Source of the DNA: Fasciolopsis buskii
Lineage: Eukaryota > Platyhelminthes > Trematoda > Plagiorchiida > Fasciolidae
Assembly (NCBI GenBank): GCA_008360955.1
Contig: LUCM01002832.1
Coordinates: 174,044 to 238,043 of the forward strand
Direction of reading: 5' to 3'
DNA length: 64,000 bases
The notes below the pieces were generated by a model. The model was not told the DNA's origin. It worked only from the letters and a program-made list of their open reading frames with translations, and ran no database searches. Of the stretch, positions 13,463-26,200 are shown one piece after another. The translations under genes were made by a program, and so were the position numbers. How positions within the stretch are numbered: position 1 is the stretch's first letter; every line of letters begins with the position of its first letter.

Positions 13463-16369
13463 TGTTTGCAAACGAATTCTCCATGACAATGAAACGAGGC
13501 TGAGCTAGTGCCAGTAAGAACATTCAGAAAAAAATGTCTAGAACCCATACTAGGTCACAATGTCCAAACAGCTTGCTTGAAGACAGCAAAGCAGTTTGGA
13601 CACACCAAACGATACGGAGTTGGAATTGTTCTCTGTTAAGTTCAAAGCCGTGCGATGAATTCGTTATTTTTTCTTGGTAATTAATGAGTTGACGATTGAT
13701 GGCAAACAGGTGTGAGTCACGTTTCCACTCTTTGGTTCCAACCTTTATTTTTACCGAAATTTTTGAGTAGAGTTTTGCTTCATACTTTTGGCAAGACAAG
13801 CATTTTTAAAAGGTACAAAAAAAATCGCCTTTCCACGGCCAGCTGAAGGAAAGAGGCAGGCATTACTTTAGCTCAAATTCAGTGGACTACTGCTAAAAGC
13901 AACTAAATGCATTTTCTTGTTTGTTTTTTATTGCATAAGCCGACTTAGAAGCTCCCCATATATATGGGAATCTTAAGCTTGATATGCATTCAAAATGATA
14001 TGAAATTTACTGCACCTTCTTGTCCAACTTGAATAGCAGCGGATTTCTCTATCACTTAAATGATTTGACACGCCTTTTCCACATCACTTTTCATGCGAAG
14101 AGCCCACCTTCACAAAAGGGACTGTCAGCGGCCCTGAAAAACAGTGACGAACAAAAGATGCGTCAGTGGACGGCTGAAAAACAACCTGGTCAGTCAGGTG
14201 GCTGAGTTTCGAGCCATAATCAAATATTCCCTCGGAAGAAAGCATCAACAGCGGATGACTAAGTTGGGCCGATAATCAGTCAGACAAACGTTGCATACCG
14301 TATGTGTAATCGATGACTGTGTAATAAGGCTAACCGATTATCCATTTCCGAATAATGCTTTGATGATGTAGTTATATCAGGTTTCTTGGATTCAAAAGTT
14401 CATATTGGGTCCCGAAGGACGACTACGTCCAGTTTATCTGATATATGCGTTACCACACCTGACCTTATATGACCTCATGTGGTTCCACCACACTCCAAGT
14501 TTTTGGGATCATGATTTTTGCTTCCCCTCCCGGTTTAGTGGGCCTTATTAGCTATGGGGTATGACCATTTACCTACATCCATGTTCAAGGTATGTAACAA
14601 AAAAGGACTCAGTGGCTAGACTGGCCTTAGATGCTCTAAGAATTTAGACATTGAGGTTCGTCACTGATCACGCTTTATCTATTATTCTTATTCGGGTACC
14701 CTGATATAAGCATAGGCTGCTCTGGTCTTATCAAAGATTTAGTACCCCTAATTCTGTCATTCACAGAAATAATCGAACGCACCTTCCACATTTTAAACTG
14801 TCAATATAAACCACCGCGTCCTCACTTCTTTTAGGATTTTCTCTGAATTTTACGTGGCTTTACTTATCATAGTGCAATGCAACCCACACATTCCTTCGCT
14901 GATATTCCTTACTTTTGTCTGAATCTAAGATATAGCTAAATCCAACGCCTCTCTACCTACAAATAATCGATCTCCATCAAGTGCAATTTCCCAAACAATA
15001 CCAGGCCTACAGTTGCACAAAACAAACTATTAATTGAGGAGATTTTAAGTGTAGTCAGGATTTATTCGGGACTGCAAAGTCACGGATCCCGTCCCGCTGC
15101 AAATTGTGGATAAGGTATCATTCGTTGATGCTAATTTAATAACAGTAAACCCACTTAGAACCTTTTCAACAAACTCTTGCGCTCATTTTGCTAAGCGACC
15201 CAATAAATCAGCATACTGCGTCGTATCCCGAGTGAAACTGATCAAAAATGACCTAGCTCACCAAGCGAAGAAGGCTAGCAGCGCATAGATCCTTCGAAAT
15301 GTTTTCACTATTCGCAAGAAATTTCAGTCAATGTGGATCTAGCAACAAGACCAAGATTTTCTTCAAACCGGTAAGTATTAACATTAATCAGAATGTCATT
15401 GGCTTCTTATTTATTTCCACTGCGAGGATTTTTGGAATCTAATCCAGCATTCTAAACCACAACTAATCGGTGCCGTATCTGGATTATGGAATACTGAAAT
15501 GACAAATGTCGATGGAGATCGGGATTGCTTCGTCTCGGGTTTAATGTCTTACGCTTAAGTTTCCTAATACCAACACCTGACTGCAACGGCTGAAATGTAA
15601 TGGTTTACAGCCATAATTTTGACCTGTTGCCTTGAGTCAGACGTTAGAAAGTCAGACGCAAGACAGAAACAAAAAGAGTCCCCAAAGGTTTTCTAGAAGA
15701 AATCGTGATGAAATCTAAGTGGCTTTAAAAAGGAACCGGCAAAAGAGAACTATCGAAACCGGGAGGTCTAAAATTAGAGTTTAAATAACAAACTCGACAA
15801 CAGCAGTTGTTTTTGTTTGACACTTTAATGAAGTCCTCTTCAAACAACAAATTCTCTCCCACAGTAAGTAAGGTTTTGATTGTTAAGCCGTAACAGAAGG
15901 ACTCTAAGTTAGTATTAAATGGCTCTGGGTGGAAAGCTGTAGTTCAAGCCATCAAGCAAGGTGCACAGATCAAAACATGAGGAGGATCGCAAAAAAGAAT
16001 GGAGCCAATGGCGGTGGCCAAATGACTAAAAAGGGGCTAGTAGGAATAAAGGTCATGTTTAGGATGGTTTTTTGAAAAGATAACACTATCCCTGGAAGTG
16101 GTTCTCAAACATAGTTTGCTCTATTCTTCCAATGAGTATGTCCCTAACTGGCTTGCTTCCTCGTCATGATAGCCTTAGTTTACTGGAATTTGCAGCCGAA
16201 GTGTTCCATAAATATCATTGTTGCTCATGTACTTGAAGACTACAGCAAACGGAAGTTTAGCACAGGCAGATGTTATATCTCCAATTTAGTGATAAACATA
16301 TTGTACTGTATCGTAAAAACTTTTCCACACAATGGTCAATGTGCAATTTCAGTCGAAAATTGCTAGAGG
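13463..16369. other. No gene recognised
   Basis: Only short, unconvincing open frames are present. No transposon protein motif was seen up to the 3' tail of the CR1-like LINE at 16,370. Confidence 0.5.
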
Positions 16370-16401
16370 AAAAATAAATAAATTAATTAATTAAAAATAT
16401 A
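16370..16401 (-). repeat. A/T tandem tail at LINE 3' end
   Basis: On the plus strand the sequence is runs of A, AAAT and AATT units, just beyond the stop codon of the CR1-like C-terminal region. Short tandem 3' tails are typical of CR1-group LINEs, so this probably marks the 3' terminus of the element. The neighbouring gctagagg on the outer side could be part of a target-site duplication, but the other end was not located. Confidence 0.5.
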
Positions 16402-16786
16402 CTAACCCCTCATAAAAAATATAAAACCTCATCCAGGAATAATCAGAACACATGATGACAGGTTGCTCAGGGATTCGGCTGAAACCCGATCACGGTTTGT
16501 CGAAATTCGTACTAAATATGGGACAATCGAATTCATATAGATATTGATTCTGAAGGATGTGGAACGAAAAGTGGAGCGTGTAGGAATATGAGAGCGACAC
16601 TTTGATAGATCGCTGTGCAGAGGACGCATGCGATCAGAAAGAAGTTTGTTAACAAATCTCCCACATGTTGTTAAGTGTTGATCACATTCAGTGGTACGAA
16701 AGACACGGCTAATAATTGCTAGCCCCCGGTGGAAAATTTTAGTCTTTTTTAAGTAAAGCGGGACATATAACTGGAGAACTGTAAAG

Positions 16787-17248
16787 NNNNNNNNNNNNNN
16801 NNNNNNNNNNNNNNNNNNNNNNNNNNNNNNNNNNNNNNNNNNNNNNNNNNNNNNNNNNNNNNNNNNNNNNNNNNNNNNNNNNNNNNNNNNNNNNNNNNNN
16901 NNNNNNNNNNNNNNNNNNNNNNNNNNNNNNNNNNNNNNNNNNNNNNNNNNNNNNNNNNNNNNNNNNNNNNNNNNNNNNNNNNNNNNNNNNNNNNNNNNNN
17001 NNNNNNNNNNNNNNNNNNNNNNNNNNNNNNNNNNNNNNNNNNNNNNNNNNNNNNNNNNNNNNNNNNNNNNNNNNNNNNNNNNNNNNNNNNNNNNNNNNNN
17101 NNNNNNNNNNNNNNNNNNNNNNNNNNNNNNNNNNNNNNNNNNNNNNNNNNNNNNNNNNNNNNNNNNNNNNNNNNNNNNNNNNNNNNNNNNNNNNNNNNNN
17201 NNNNNNNNNNNNNNNNNNNNNNNNNNNNNNNNNNNNNNNNNNNNNNNN
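16787..17248. other. Scaffold gap (462 N)
   Basis: This run of N interrupts the RT domain of the CR1-like LINE. Flanking sequence on both sides belongs to the same element in the same orientation, so the join is plausible. The gap size may be a read-pair estimate. Any open frame reported across it is an artefact of unknown bases. Confidence 0.99.
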
Positions 17249-19214
17249 TGAGTTATTAATCAACGGTTCTGAACTTTTACCGTCCATTCGGGTGCACCAG
17301 GTTTGGTTACTAAGGTAATCAGACAGCCTTGCTAATAATGGTCTGAGACAACTAAATGTTTTCAGTTTGTGAAGTAGAAGAGACCGCGGGACGGAGACAA
17401 ATGTCGAAGGATAGTCTGGAAAGGCGCAACGGACGGATTTCATTGATGCGTTTAAGTACTTACAAACGTGGTGAATGAGAGAAGTGACAATGTCCACAGT
17501 GGACCTGTTAGATTAATGGGCAAACTGAAAAGGGTCGTGAGGAGGATACATAAAAGAACACAGGCGCTTAAGTATAGCACGGTTCGTCAGCTCAAGACCA
17601 GGAGATATTGAGGCGATGAGGGGAAAACGTTTTGCCGAAGCAGTAGAACTGCTGGATTTAGGGATGAAATTAATAGTGATGGGTCTCCAGCAGTCAGGTA
17701 TGGAAGACGAGATTAATGACGGGTTAATTAGAGAAGTAAATGCATTGGTCGGAGCCACAGCACCATGCCTTAAAAGAGCTGAGAACAGACTGTCAAGACC
17801 AATCCCTGTGGTAATTTTATCGGTGCGCAGAAGGTCGAGCACCTCGTATCTTGAAAACTTGTAACTGTTGTATCATCACCCTGACCAAATATGACCGGAG
17901 TATAAGTGGAAGGATGGATGAAAGCACGTTTGGTGCTGTCGACATCCGCAGAAGTTTTCGTATGCTTCTTCTTCCCACACAACAGTCGTATGCCTTGCCA
18001 TAAGAATCGACTGTTGTTACCACTCAACAGTTGGCTGGCGAATGCAGTGTCGATGCATTGGATTTCAGCTTTTATTAGGTTCGAAATATACCGCACGCTT
18101 GAGTCATTACGAGATTTGTAGAAGTGATCCTTACATCTTCTTGGAGATTTCATTTTCTGGTTGGAGATACGGCCATTTGAGTCGAGTAGTGTTTCTGAGG
18201 GGCAGCAGATATCAAAGATTGCGTTGGCCGTCTCTGAAAAGTTTGACATTGTCATTGAGCAGGGGTTCAAAACAGAAACAGGTAGATGCGAGCGAAAGAG
18301 ATTTCCGAAGAAGAATGAGGTTGTTGTGTGGAAGGTTAAGGAGACGAACTGGGATTTGATTTGTTCGCCTGAAGGAATGGAAAGCTGACCTAGAATATAT
18401 CTTGGACCTTAACGGAAGCAAACAATGATGGCTACCTGAAATTGGAGCACACATTTTCCGAGAAAATAAATTGGGGTGGTTGATAATAACTCTATCTGAA
18501 ATGGAACTACCTCTGGTGAGAGAAACGCAGAGATCAGCCAAGTTCGACATTTTTGTAAACAGAGAGCAGATGTTGGTACTTACCGGTGCCAGAATGGACA
18601 TCTTGATTTAAAGGGTGCATTCAAGAGCTGCCTGCCAGCCAGCACGAGTGCCTGTTTTAGATCGATTAGAAGCTCGTTGAGGTGCAGAAATACAAGATCC
18701 CAGTATATGTTGAGAAACGATACGGCTTTTGAACTAAAGTAATTCCGAGCAGTTGTAGAGTCGAACGGACAACATAATCGAAATAAGTATCTGACAAATA
18801 AAACCGAAATAGGATGACACAGAATTGTAGCGCAGCCAGTCAACCCGCTGTCACTTAAGTGTGAAGCAATGGGCTGGAGGTTATCCGATGTCTGGAAATC
18901 AGAACAGCATCTCCAGGGGGCCGAGAGGAGGCCATGACTCCGACCGAAACTTGAGGCAAATGTGAGACCAGACATTTGTTGCAAATACGGGACAAGTTTG
19001 GGTGGCCTGATTTTTGTGACAGGTTTCGAGGAGAGTGGGGGCGCCACTCGAAATTTTGGCTAGAAAAGAAACGAAGTTTCCCAGTTTGAAGGCATGCATC
19101 CAGTGAACTTCCACTAAAACCAGCATTCAAATATATATATCGTTTGATTATGACTAACGGATGAGATTCATATTCACCGACCACATATTCCGTGGTTGTT
19201 ATTGCTTGATACAA

Positions 19215-21564
19215 CGGTAGTGATTAACTGATCAACATCGCAACATTTCAACCAAAATTTGCATGCACGATTTTTCCCACTCTCAGGCAAGTTTCCTAAT
19301 TAAGGCTCCTCTGTTATACCGCTACCCCATTCATGAAAATCATTTTCTTTGAACTGCAAATGAGATGACCTTCTGTAGTCACAAAAATATAAAACAGAGA
19401 AATTATTTCGAGCTGAAAGACAACAGGTTTTGTAATCTCCTAATAAACATTTTTAAAAATAACAGAGCTAAACGATGGCTTTCGATCCATTATCTTTTTG
19501 GCTCGACGAACACAACTGGAAATCAAAAAGCCTCTAATTTCCCACCTTGTTTTGCATTTTTTCCAGTCTACCCATCCCGCACAACATTTAACTGAAGACA
19601 TCTCGTCTGATGTATTCCTTTCACGACTGTAACCATTTTATTCAGAACAGTCCTCTTTCCAAAATCCAACAGTCTTTTCCTAAACCAAATCCAACTCCGC
19701 ATTTGCTTTCTTTCAGATCCAAACTCCAGCTGATGCTTCCCAACTTTCTAAGCCTCAAACAATTCTGCCGCCAAATGAGTCTCTGCACGGATAAACGCGA
19801 TACACTGCGCGGCGATAGCACCAGAGACGGGAATCCAATGCTATTTGAACCACCCAGCAGCTGTTAGAGACTTTCTGCTAAATTATAACAGACATTTGAT
19901 TGATTGGCAAAATGAGCATGACAAGATTTTCATTAAAAATCCGAACTTTTTGTTCACTCCAATAATGTCATCAGAAGTTTGCCTCAAGCCAAAGCTACTT
20001 ACTAAAATTCCTGGTTTTTCCTTTTTCTCCCTCATTATTAGACTTCTTCCGAAACCGATCACCAAACCCCACATTTACTTCAGAGCAAGAAAGAAACTGG
20101 ATGTAGAGAGATTTAGCATTTCATTCTAAAAATGTATTCTAAGAACTAGATTTTTGTTCCCGATTGTTTTGTCTGCTAGCTCCTTTGGCCTTTCAGTTTC
20201 TCTGTTTTGTTGAAAAGGCAGTGCATTCACTAACCCAAAAACAGACTAGTTCTCCAAATCATAAAACTGCTGCCCTTTTGCTCCAACGATCTTGTTACAT
20301 TGGGATATCATGGAGTAGATTAATTTGAACTCTTTCCCCCAGGTTACGAATCGCCATGCTTTATCTAACTTAGATTACTGGGTTAGCTGATCTACTGGTA
20401 GCCTTTTACATGTCGACTCTTATTCCATTTTTATCGGCATTGTATGACGCTGCATAGGCTATTGCTTGCTGCGTTACAGATTATCAGACTTGTGCGCTGT
20501 CAAAGTTTCTTTTCCCCCGGTTTGTCCCATTTTTTGTTTGTTCCAGTGTTAATTAACAAATCTTCTCCGGGAGGGTTAACCTGCAGTGATCGCAAAACAC
20601 CTCCATGAGATTCTAGCATATTCGGTTAAAGTTTATTTTTAATCACTTTGCTTCTGTTCCTTACCGAATGCAATTCTTCCACTATTTTCCGCCCTACCGA
20701 TAATTTTAACCATGATGTCCTCAGCATACTCACCCTTGGTTAGGTAATGCAGTCGTACTGACCTGATTTTCTTCTATTAAAAGCCGTCCGAAATTTGCTC
20801 CTTTCAGAGTTACAAACCTAGTTCCAGTGTGTTTTCCAATTTTCATCCTTGTTTTCTGCTTCTGGAAAGTCAATGCCTTCCCTACTTCACCCTCACAAAC
20901 TTTAGAAAATCCTCCATTAGTAACTTTTCTGATAGTACTGTGCCTGTACTTTAATTTAATTTTATATTTTAAAAACGATTTGTCAGCTTTCGTGAGTCGG
21001 ATATTGTCAACGAATGTTTATACATGTAAAAGTCAATGGATGGATTTGTTCCTCTCACCGTGAATGAATCATCGTCACAATAATTTAATTATTCTTGCGT
21101 TCATCCACTGACTGGCCAATTTTTTCTGCGTACTTCCGACTTGCATTAGGACTAGTGTGACTAACTAATTCCGGTGCCTATAACTAGCCTCGTTCATTAT
21201 TACCTGTGCTTTTCTGGCATCTCATATGGGCTTGCATTGACTACCCTCAGTTGCAATGCACTTTGTATTCCGATTTATAACATTTCCGAACAATATAGCT
21301 CAGCACAAGTCTACCCAATTTTTGAAACCTTATTGTGCTAAGGGCTATGAAGAGGGGAAGGAAATACGTGTGTATCGCATGCAATCCCAAAATCTTGCTG
21401 GCTGGGACCAACAGTGCACGTATCACGATTCAAAATATGATTGGAAAGCATTGTACTCTTTCCCAATCTTGTCGTTTTATCAACACCTTTTATGGCCTCT
21501 CATTCTGTGCACTTATTAGCTCATTTATTTCTCAGAAGTCTTCCGAGATTCTGGTGAAAATATC
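19215..21564. other. No gene recognised; plus strand rich in C and T
   Basis: Much of 19,500-21,250 is clearly C-rich and G-poor on the plus strand (many ttcc, ctcc and ccaa words). Open frames of 76-95 codons exist but resemble no known protein. The bias suggests an old repeat or a transcribed, strand-biased segment, but nothing can be named. Confidence 0.4.
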
Positions 21565-21700
21565 AACGTCAGAGTGCACAACTATAAAGATGGTCGAACA
21601 GGAGTCCAGTACACACACCTGATGAGCGGCAATAACCACGAAACCCGATGTGCGATTCTGAAGGGAATTCGGTTCTCTCATCCAAAGACGATATCATATA
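21565..21700 (+). repeat. Short interspersed repeat with hammerhead motif, copy 1
   Basis: Aligns by eye with 52,362-52,500 over about 135 bp. Shared landmarks, in order, are a cagagtgcacaa / cggagtgtacaa block, a gatggtcgaacagga / gatgtttagacaagag block, the hammerhead core and a final ctcatccaa / gcatccaga block. The two copies are well diverged, so this is an old family. No flanking protein domain was recognised. Confidence 0.65.
21606..21657 (+). ncRNA. Degenerate hammerhead ribozyme motif, copy 1
   Basis: The conserved core CTGATGA lies at 21,619-21,625 and GAAA at 21,640-21,643, separated by a stem II of GCGG / CCAC (one mismatch) with loop CAATAA. Stem I would pair ACACAC (21,613-21,618) with GTGCG starting at 21,650, imperfectly. 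The stem III and cleavage-site stretch reads ACCCGAT instead of the ACCGGTC of copy 2, so cleavage is probably lost. Hammerhead motifs are known in Penelope-like elements and in schistosome SINE-like repeats. Both core boxes are intact in this copy. Confidence 0.6.
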
Positions 21701-23215
21701 CATTAAAAACCAAAAACTAACGCCCATGCGCTCTTTCCCAAGGTTGTTCTTGACCAGCCGACGGAAACTGTCCACAGGCCACCCTTGTGGTTCACAAATG
21801 GACATGTACAATCCTGGTGATTAAAATGGGATTTTGGTGAGGAATCTAATTTTGTCTTTTATCTTTTATTCTTTAGTTTCAATATAAAATCATCTATCTG
21901 ATCGGAATGGACAGAGTAACATTCAGTTTGCCGTCATGTTTGACAGGTAGCCTGTTCATTTCTGAATCGCCCAAGTTTCCTTGTCTTTCGCATCTTCCCT
22001 TGGCCAATAGCAGGGTCCCATACACGAGTAACCAGTCACTCATATCAGCAATTCATTACTATCTCTGTGCTCAGAACTAGAAACTGTGGAATGTCCTTTC
22101 ATTGACAGTTTGAAAGAATTGTTACTAATCGTGGCACAGTCCGTCGGTTGCCAAGGGATTCAGACAGTTTAATTAACATTCAAGTCACAAACCTTTCACC
22201 ATCAATCAAGGGAGTTTCGTCACAACCCATACCAAGTTGTTAGTCGTTTATTTTCCCTGGCCTTATCTAAATCTTAAAGCATATGCAGCAGCGATTTTTT
22301 AATTAGTTAAGGGCTTCAAGATTTCGGGGAACTTTCATCAAGTTTTGTAACTTGAAGTACATAAAACTGTCCTCCTGGGATAATAAAAACTACCTTGATG
22401 ACGGACGACATTCAATTGCACTTTTGTCCTGCGGCCGAAAGAATTTTTCCTTCCTCGTTCGAGGCAGATGTTAGGTTACTTCTCTCTGTATCCTCTGGCT
22501 TAACGGGTTTTGTTTCCCAAAGAAAAACTATCAGTGACATTTTTTAAGAATCACTGCTGAAGACAAAGCGATAACTTACTGCAGTTTATTATAGACCGAC
22601 ATTTTCACTATCGCATCTAAATGCTCTTCAGGCACTAGTGGTTGTTCATTTATTAGGTATGTCCCAAGGGTTTTAAGTTTCTAAGCACTATGGTAATTAA
22701 CATATACGAAACGCTATTTGTCTATTTAGATCATTTCTAGTTCTTCCTCTCCCAAATCAAAACGTCCCATGACTTTCTGAAGACATAAGTAATTACTTAT
22801 TGACATCTTTTGGGTTTTCTGGCATCAATACTTACCTCTCGGAGGGAAATTGTGTTTTCCTAACATGTGTGTGTTTAACTAACTGGTCATAGTGTACTTC
22901 TTTCGTGACCAGAAACTCACTTACACATTTGCCACAAGTTATTCGCGTCTAATATTGGAATACGTTTTGTCTTCATACCTGTTATCTTAACTGCCTAGTC
23001 CTGTCTTTCTCGACAATTCTCCTTCCAATGATTTCCTTAATTTTCTTCATTGGTGAATTAATTCGTGCATACTGTCTGCATTTAATGCCACTCAAATGAG
23101 ACCGTACATTTCAGGACCAAATGATGAAAAGAGTGCATTAAAAAATCGATGCGCCATGTATTGGTTTTAATTGTGAATGATATAAGGTTAATAATAGCGT
23201 TTTTGGTAGATGTAA
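21701..23215. other. No feature recognised
   Basis: No coding similarity or repeat unit was recognised between the first hammerhead repeat and the inverted-repeat motif at 23.22 kb. Confidence 0.5.
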
Positions 23216-23220
23216 TGCGC

Positions 23221-23262
23221 AAACGTTTCGACTACCGTGGGTAGTCTTTCTCAAGGCAAGTA
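23221..23262 (+). repeat. Inverted-repeat motif resembling a Penelope element terminus
   Basis: The stretch aaacgtttcgactaccgtgg continues into a perfect 7-bp inverted repeat (GACTACC at 23,230-23,236, loop GTG, GGTAGTC at 23,240-23,246) and then tctttctcaaggca. From memory, the arrangement 'aaacgtttcg + short inverted repeat + ctttctcaagg' recurs in terminal repeats of Penelope-like elements. No element protein is visible nearby, so this is a lone fragment or a coincidence. Confidence 0.35.
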
Positions 23263-26200
23263 TTATAATTCTTTTACATTATTTCCTTTATTCAGACTGC
23301 AGAGCCGGCAAACCTGTTCAAATTCCATTAGTCTAGATATGCACTCAACTAATCCCAGCAAGTCTAATCCGACCAGAACCATTCTCTACTGAGTACCTTC
23401 TCCCATTAATGAATGACAGTATAAGGTCAGATATAGTTGAAAAATCAAACACTCAAGTCATAAGATTGACGAGAAGCACTTAGCCTTTCAAGTTTCATCT
23501 AATGTATATCAACTGCTATGTTCTCTTTTGTTTACATTGATCTAGAGTCTTTGTCTACAACTGACAAAGTTAAACTTTTCTGTACTTCATTTGCCAATCC
23601 AGATAGTCTTCTGCCCTTGGAAAATGATGTTCTCCGTTAATAACGTAAACTGATCGCGGTGAGAAATATTCCATTCGGGATCCGCGGTGTTTTGCTGGCC
23701 CGATTCCGCTTCCCTTAGGCTCAAATGTATTCGGAGCAGAGAAACCATTTGGTTCAGTAGAACGTGAACTCCTAGTCATTCCTAAGGCCACTTCAAAGAC
23801 GGTTCGTCCCTTTTCAGAAGCATCTGAATGTATCAATTGACACTTTTAATTTTCACGTATGTTGTTGCTGCTGTTGAGCTTGTCTAGACCACAATATGAA
23901 TATTTTTTCAGTCCTGTGCAACCGGTCCGCCACGTATTTCACCATTCTCCTTTAATTTGATCCTATCGCTACAGAAACGGATAAAGATGGCGACTGTCCC
24001 AGACAAATTATTTTCTATACACGAAAGCAAGTTTGGGCTAGAAAGTCAAAACAAGACACAAATTCTTAAAAGGTTTTCAGAAATTATGGAAGGCTCCAAA
24101 ATCCCGTATTGGTCTGTTTTTACTTTCCACTTTTGCCTGTAGCATTGGAAGAATTTATCCACCAGAAACATCATGATATTTTCTATCAAAAATTTTGGAT
24201 TCTTTCGACTCCTGGAAATTTCATAAGTTTGTCTGAAAAACTAGTCGCTCTTTCTCTTTGGGTCGAAAACTGAACCCCAATGCTCACCTGGGAAGCACTT
24301 ATGGTGTCTGACTTCCCTTTTTTCGAAAAGATTCGATTTTATTTTGCGCGAAATTCCTTTTCAGTGTTGTAACAGGTCTGTCTAAGATGGGGAAGTCGGA
24401 TGCACCGAGATGTCCATAAACCGAGCTTGTAATTGTGAAAGCTGATAGACAGAGACGGACATCATAGACAGCCGTTCCCAAATTCCTCCACCAATGTGCT
24501 CTCTGTATGTCTTGTTTGTTTGTTCACCCGTGATCTTCCCTGGCACCAGCAGCCAAGGAGTAAGCAATACACCGCGACTTCTGATCTGTTACAATCTCCC
24601 CCTGAGGTTAATATTCCTTTAACCGAACTTGTCAAACAGCAAACTAGACCTTGCTGAACCCTAAGCTATTACATAATCGAGCCCAATAACTAGGGGACGA
24701 TCTATTTGTTTGTCGTTCCCATTCATCCATGCAATCCAAATTTTAGAATGCCTCATCCAAAATAAACCGGCACAAAATTTCTACTGTCCCTAGTATGGTT
24801 CAAATGCTGGGCATTGAACGCACACCCTGGGGGAATCAGAAAAACTTTTTAGTTTTAGCTAACTTTACCACTAAATTCAACTAATTGGTGAATTAAAGTT
24901 TAAAAATATACTTCTAGCAGCGTTTTCATGGAAAAAGGCCAAATCCACGGACAGACAGATTACTAATTATGCGTACACCGAAACTGATCTCATCCCAAAC
25001 AACCAAGGGTCCTTTAGATTTCCGAGATAGGTTAATTTGCCACATTTACACATGTCTTCTGCTGGGCACCGAGAAGAAAAAACAAGCCGACGCAAGCAAA
25101 CCCAAGGCAGTTAGCTGATTTGCAAAATAAATTTGTCTAATCTGGCAATGGGTTTGTTCGACATAAACACAATATGCTATGAGCAAATTACAAAAACGGA
25201 CCCAGCAACAGTTCATGCTCGAACGATAAGTGAAAACGAAAAGTTTACAACAGCTGTGAAAAGTTTCCGTTTTTCGACTCCATGTTATACTAGAAATAGA
25301 GCAATCATCGCGTAGTCAAAATCAGGCTTCAGAGTAATTTACGTTGGATAAAAAGCGTTTAAACCAACTTTTAGAAGCGATTTGTTGTTCCGCGTTTGGC
25401 CAACAATGCTTCACAACGGCACCAGTGAAATCTGAGATAAGCAAAGCGCCCGCGGAATAGTGAAAATCAGTTGATTTTGAATTGTATGTTTGTCCGTATC
25501 GGAGAAGCATTGCATGTGCTGAGACATCTCGTCCGGATGGTAGTTGGATCAGCTGGTTATAACAGCACTTACCTAAATCTTCATGCCACTATGACACTCT
25601 AAAAACGTACAACATCAAGGAACCTAACTTAATAGATCACTACTTCTTTGGACCTAACTGTCCATTCATTCAAAGGAGCTGAGCAGTGCGTTAAGCACTG
25701 TCGAACACGTCAAGCATAAATTCTTTTGAACATTTTTAAGTAACTTTATACACATGGACCCAAGTCCCCACGTAAATCACCTAACACGATAGGTAAAGGG
25801 GAGTTAGGCCAATAGATATATGGCACAATGTCCTACCGCTTTTTCCTTGTGAAATTAGATTACCGATAACAAACTGCTTCACACCAGTTCTATCTTTTGC
25901 CTCAGATGTGTCCGCCGATAAAAGTTTTACATTTAAACACAACGCTTAATGAGCAGCTTATTTCTATTCAAATGTAGTACGAAATACATTTCAAGTGTCT
26001 GGTTTTGTTGCAGTGAGTACGTAAGTACGTGAGTTTTTAGATCTTCAAAGAGAACTACGAAATTCCCTTTCTCGCTTGCGTTGCTCAGCCGCCTTTATAT
26101 GTCCATACTGCGTTTCCGCGAGAGGGGGGCGTCGGGACACATACTCCGAGTATTCCTCCTAAACGACTTCGTCCCAGACAATTCCCATGGCCAATTAAGA

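Larger units (their letters stand above)
16370..19214 (-). mobile_element. CR1-like non-LTR retrotransposon, decayed and gapped
   Basis: This minus-strand LINE relic reads from about 19,200 down to an A/T tail at 16,370-16,401. Shifting frames give, in order: 5' element sequence with weak similarity (19,214-18,580); the end of the endonuclease domain (18,601-18,212) with LADLCVSLTRGSSISDRVI and a final SDH box degenerated to GSHH; a linker with FDICCPS and FLWQGIRLLCGKKKHTKTS (18,270-17,770); RT start with PDCWRPITI (17,842-17,513); RT palm with CAFPDYPSTFVSVPRS, where intact copies have a DYSSAFDSV-like box, followed by LLLHKL and SEPLINNS (17,497-17,249); then the 462-N gap; then the C-terminal region to a stop at 16,429. 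Multiple frameshifts and stops show it is dead. Assignment to the CR1 group rests on motif order and the short A/T-rich tail in place of long poly(A). Confidence 0.8.

Noticed and set aside
16739..17497. 252-codon open frame on the minus strand
   Set aside because: Most of it is scaffold gap. Only the two ends are real LINE sequence, and their frames need not be connected.
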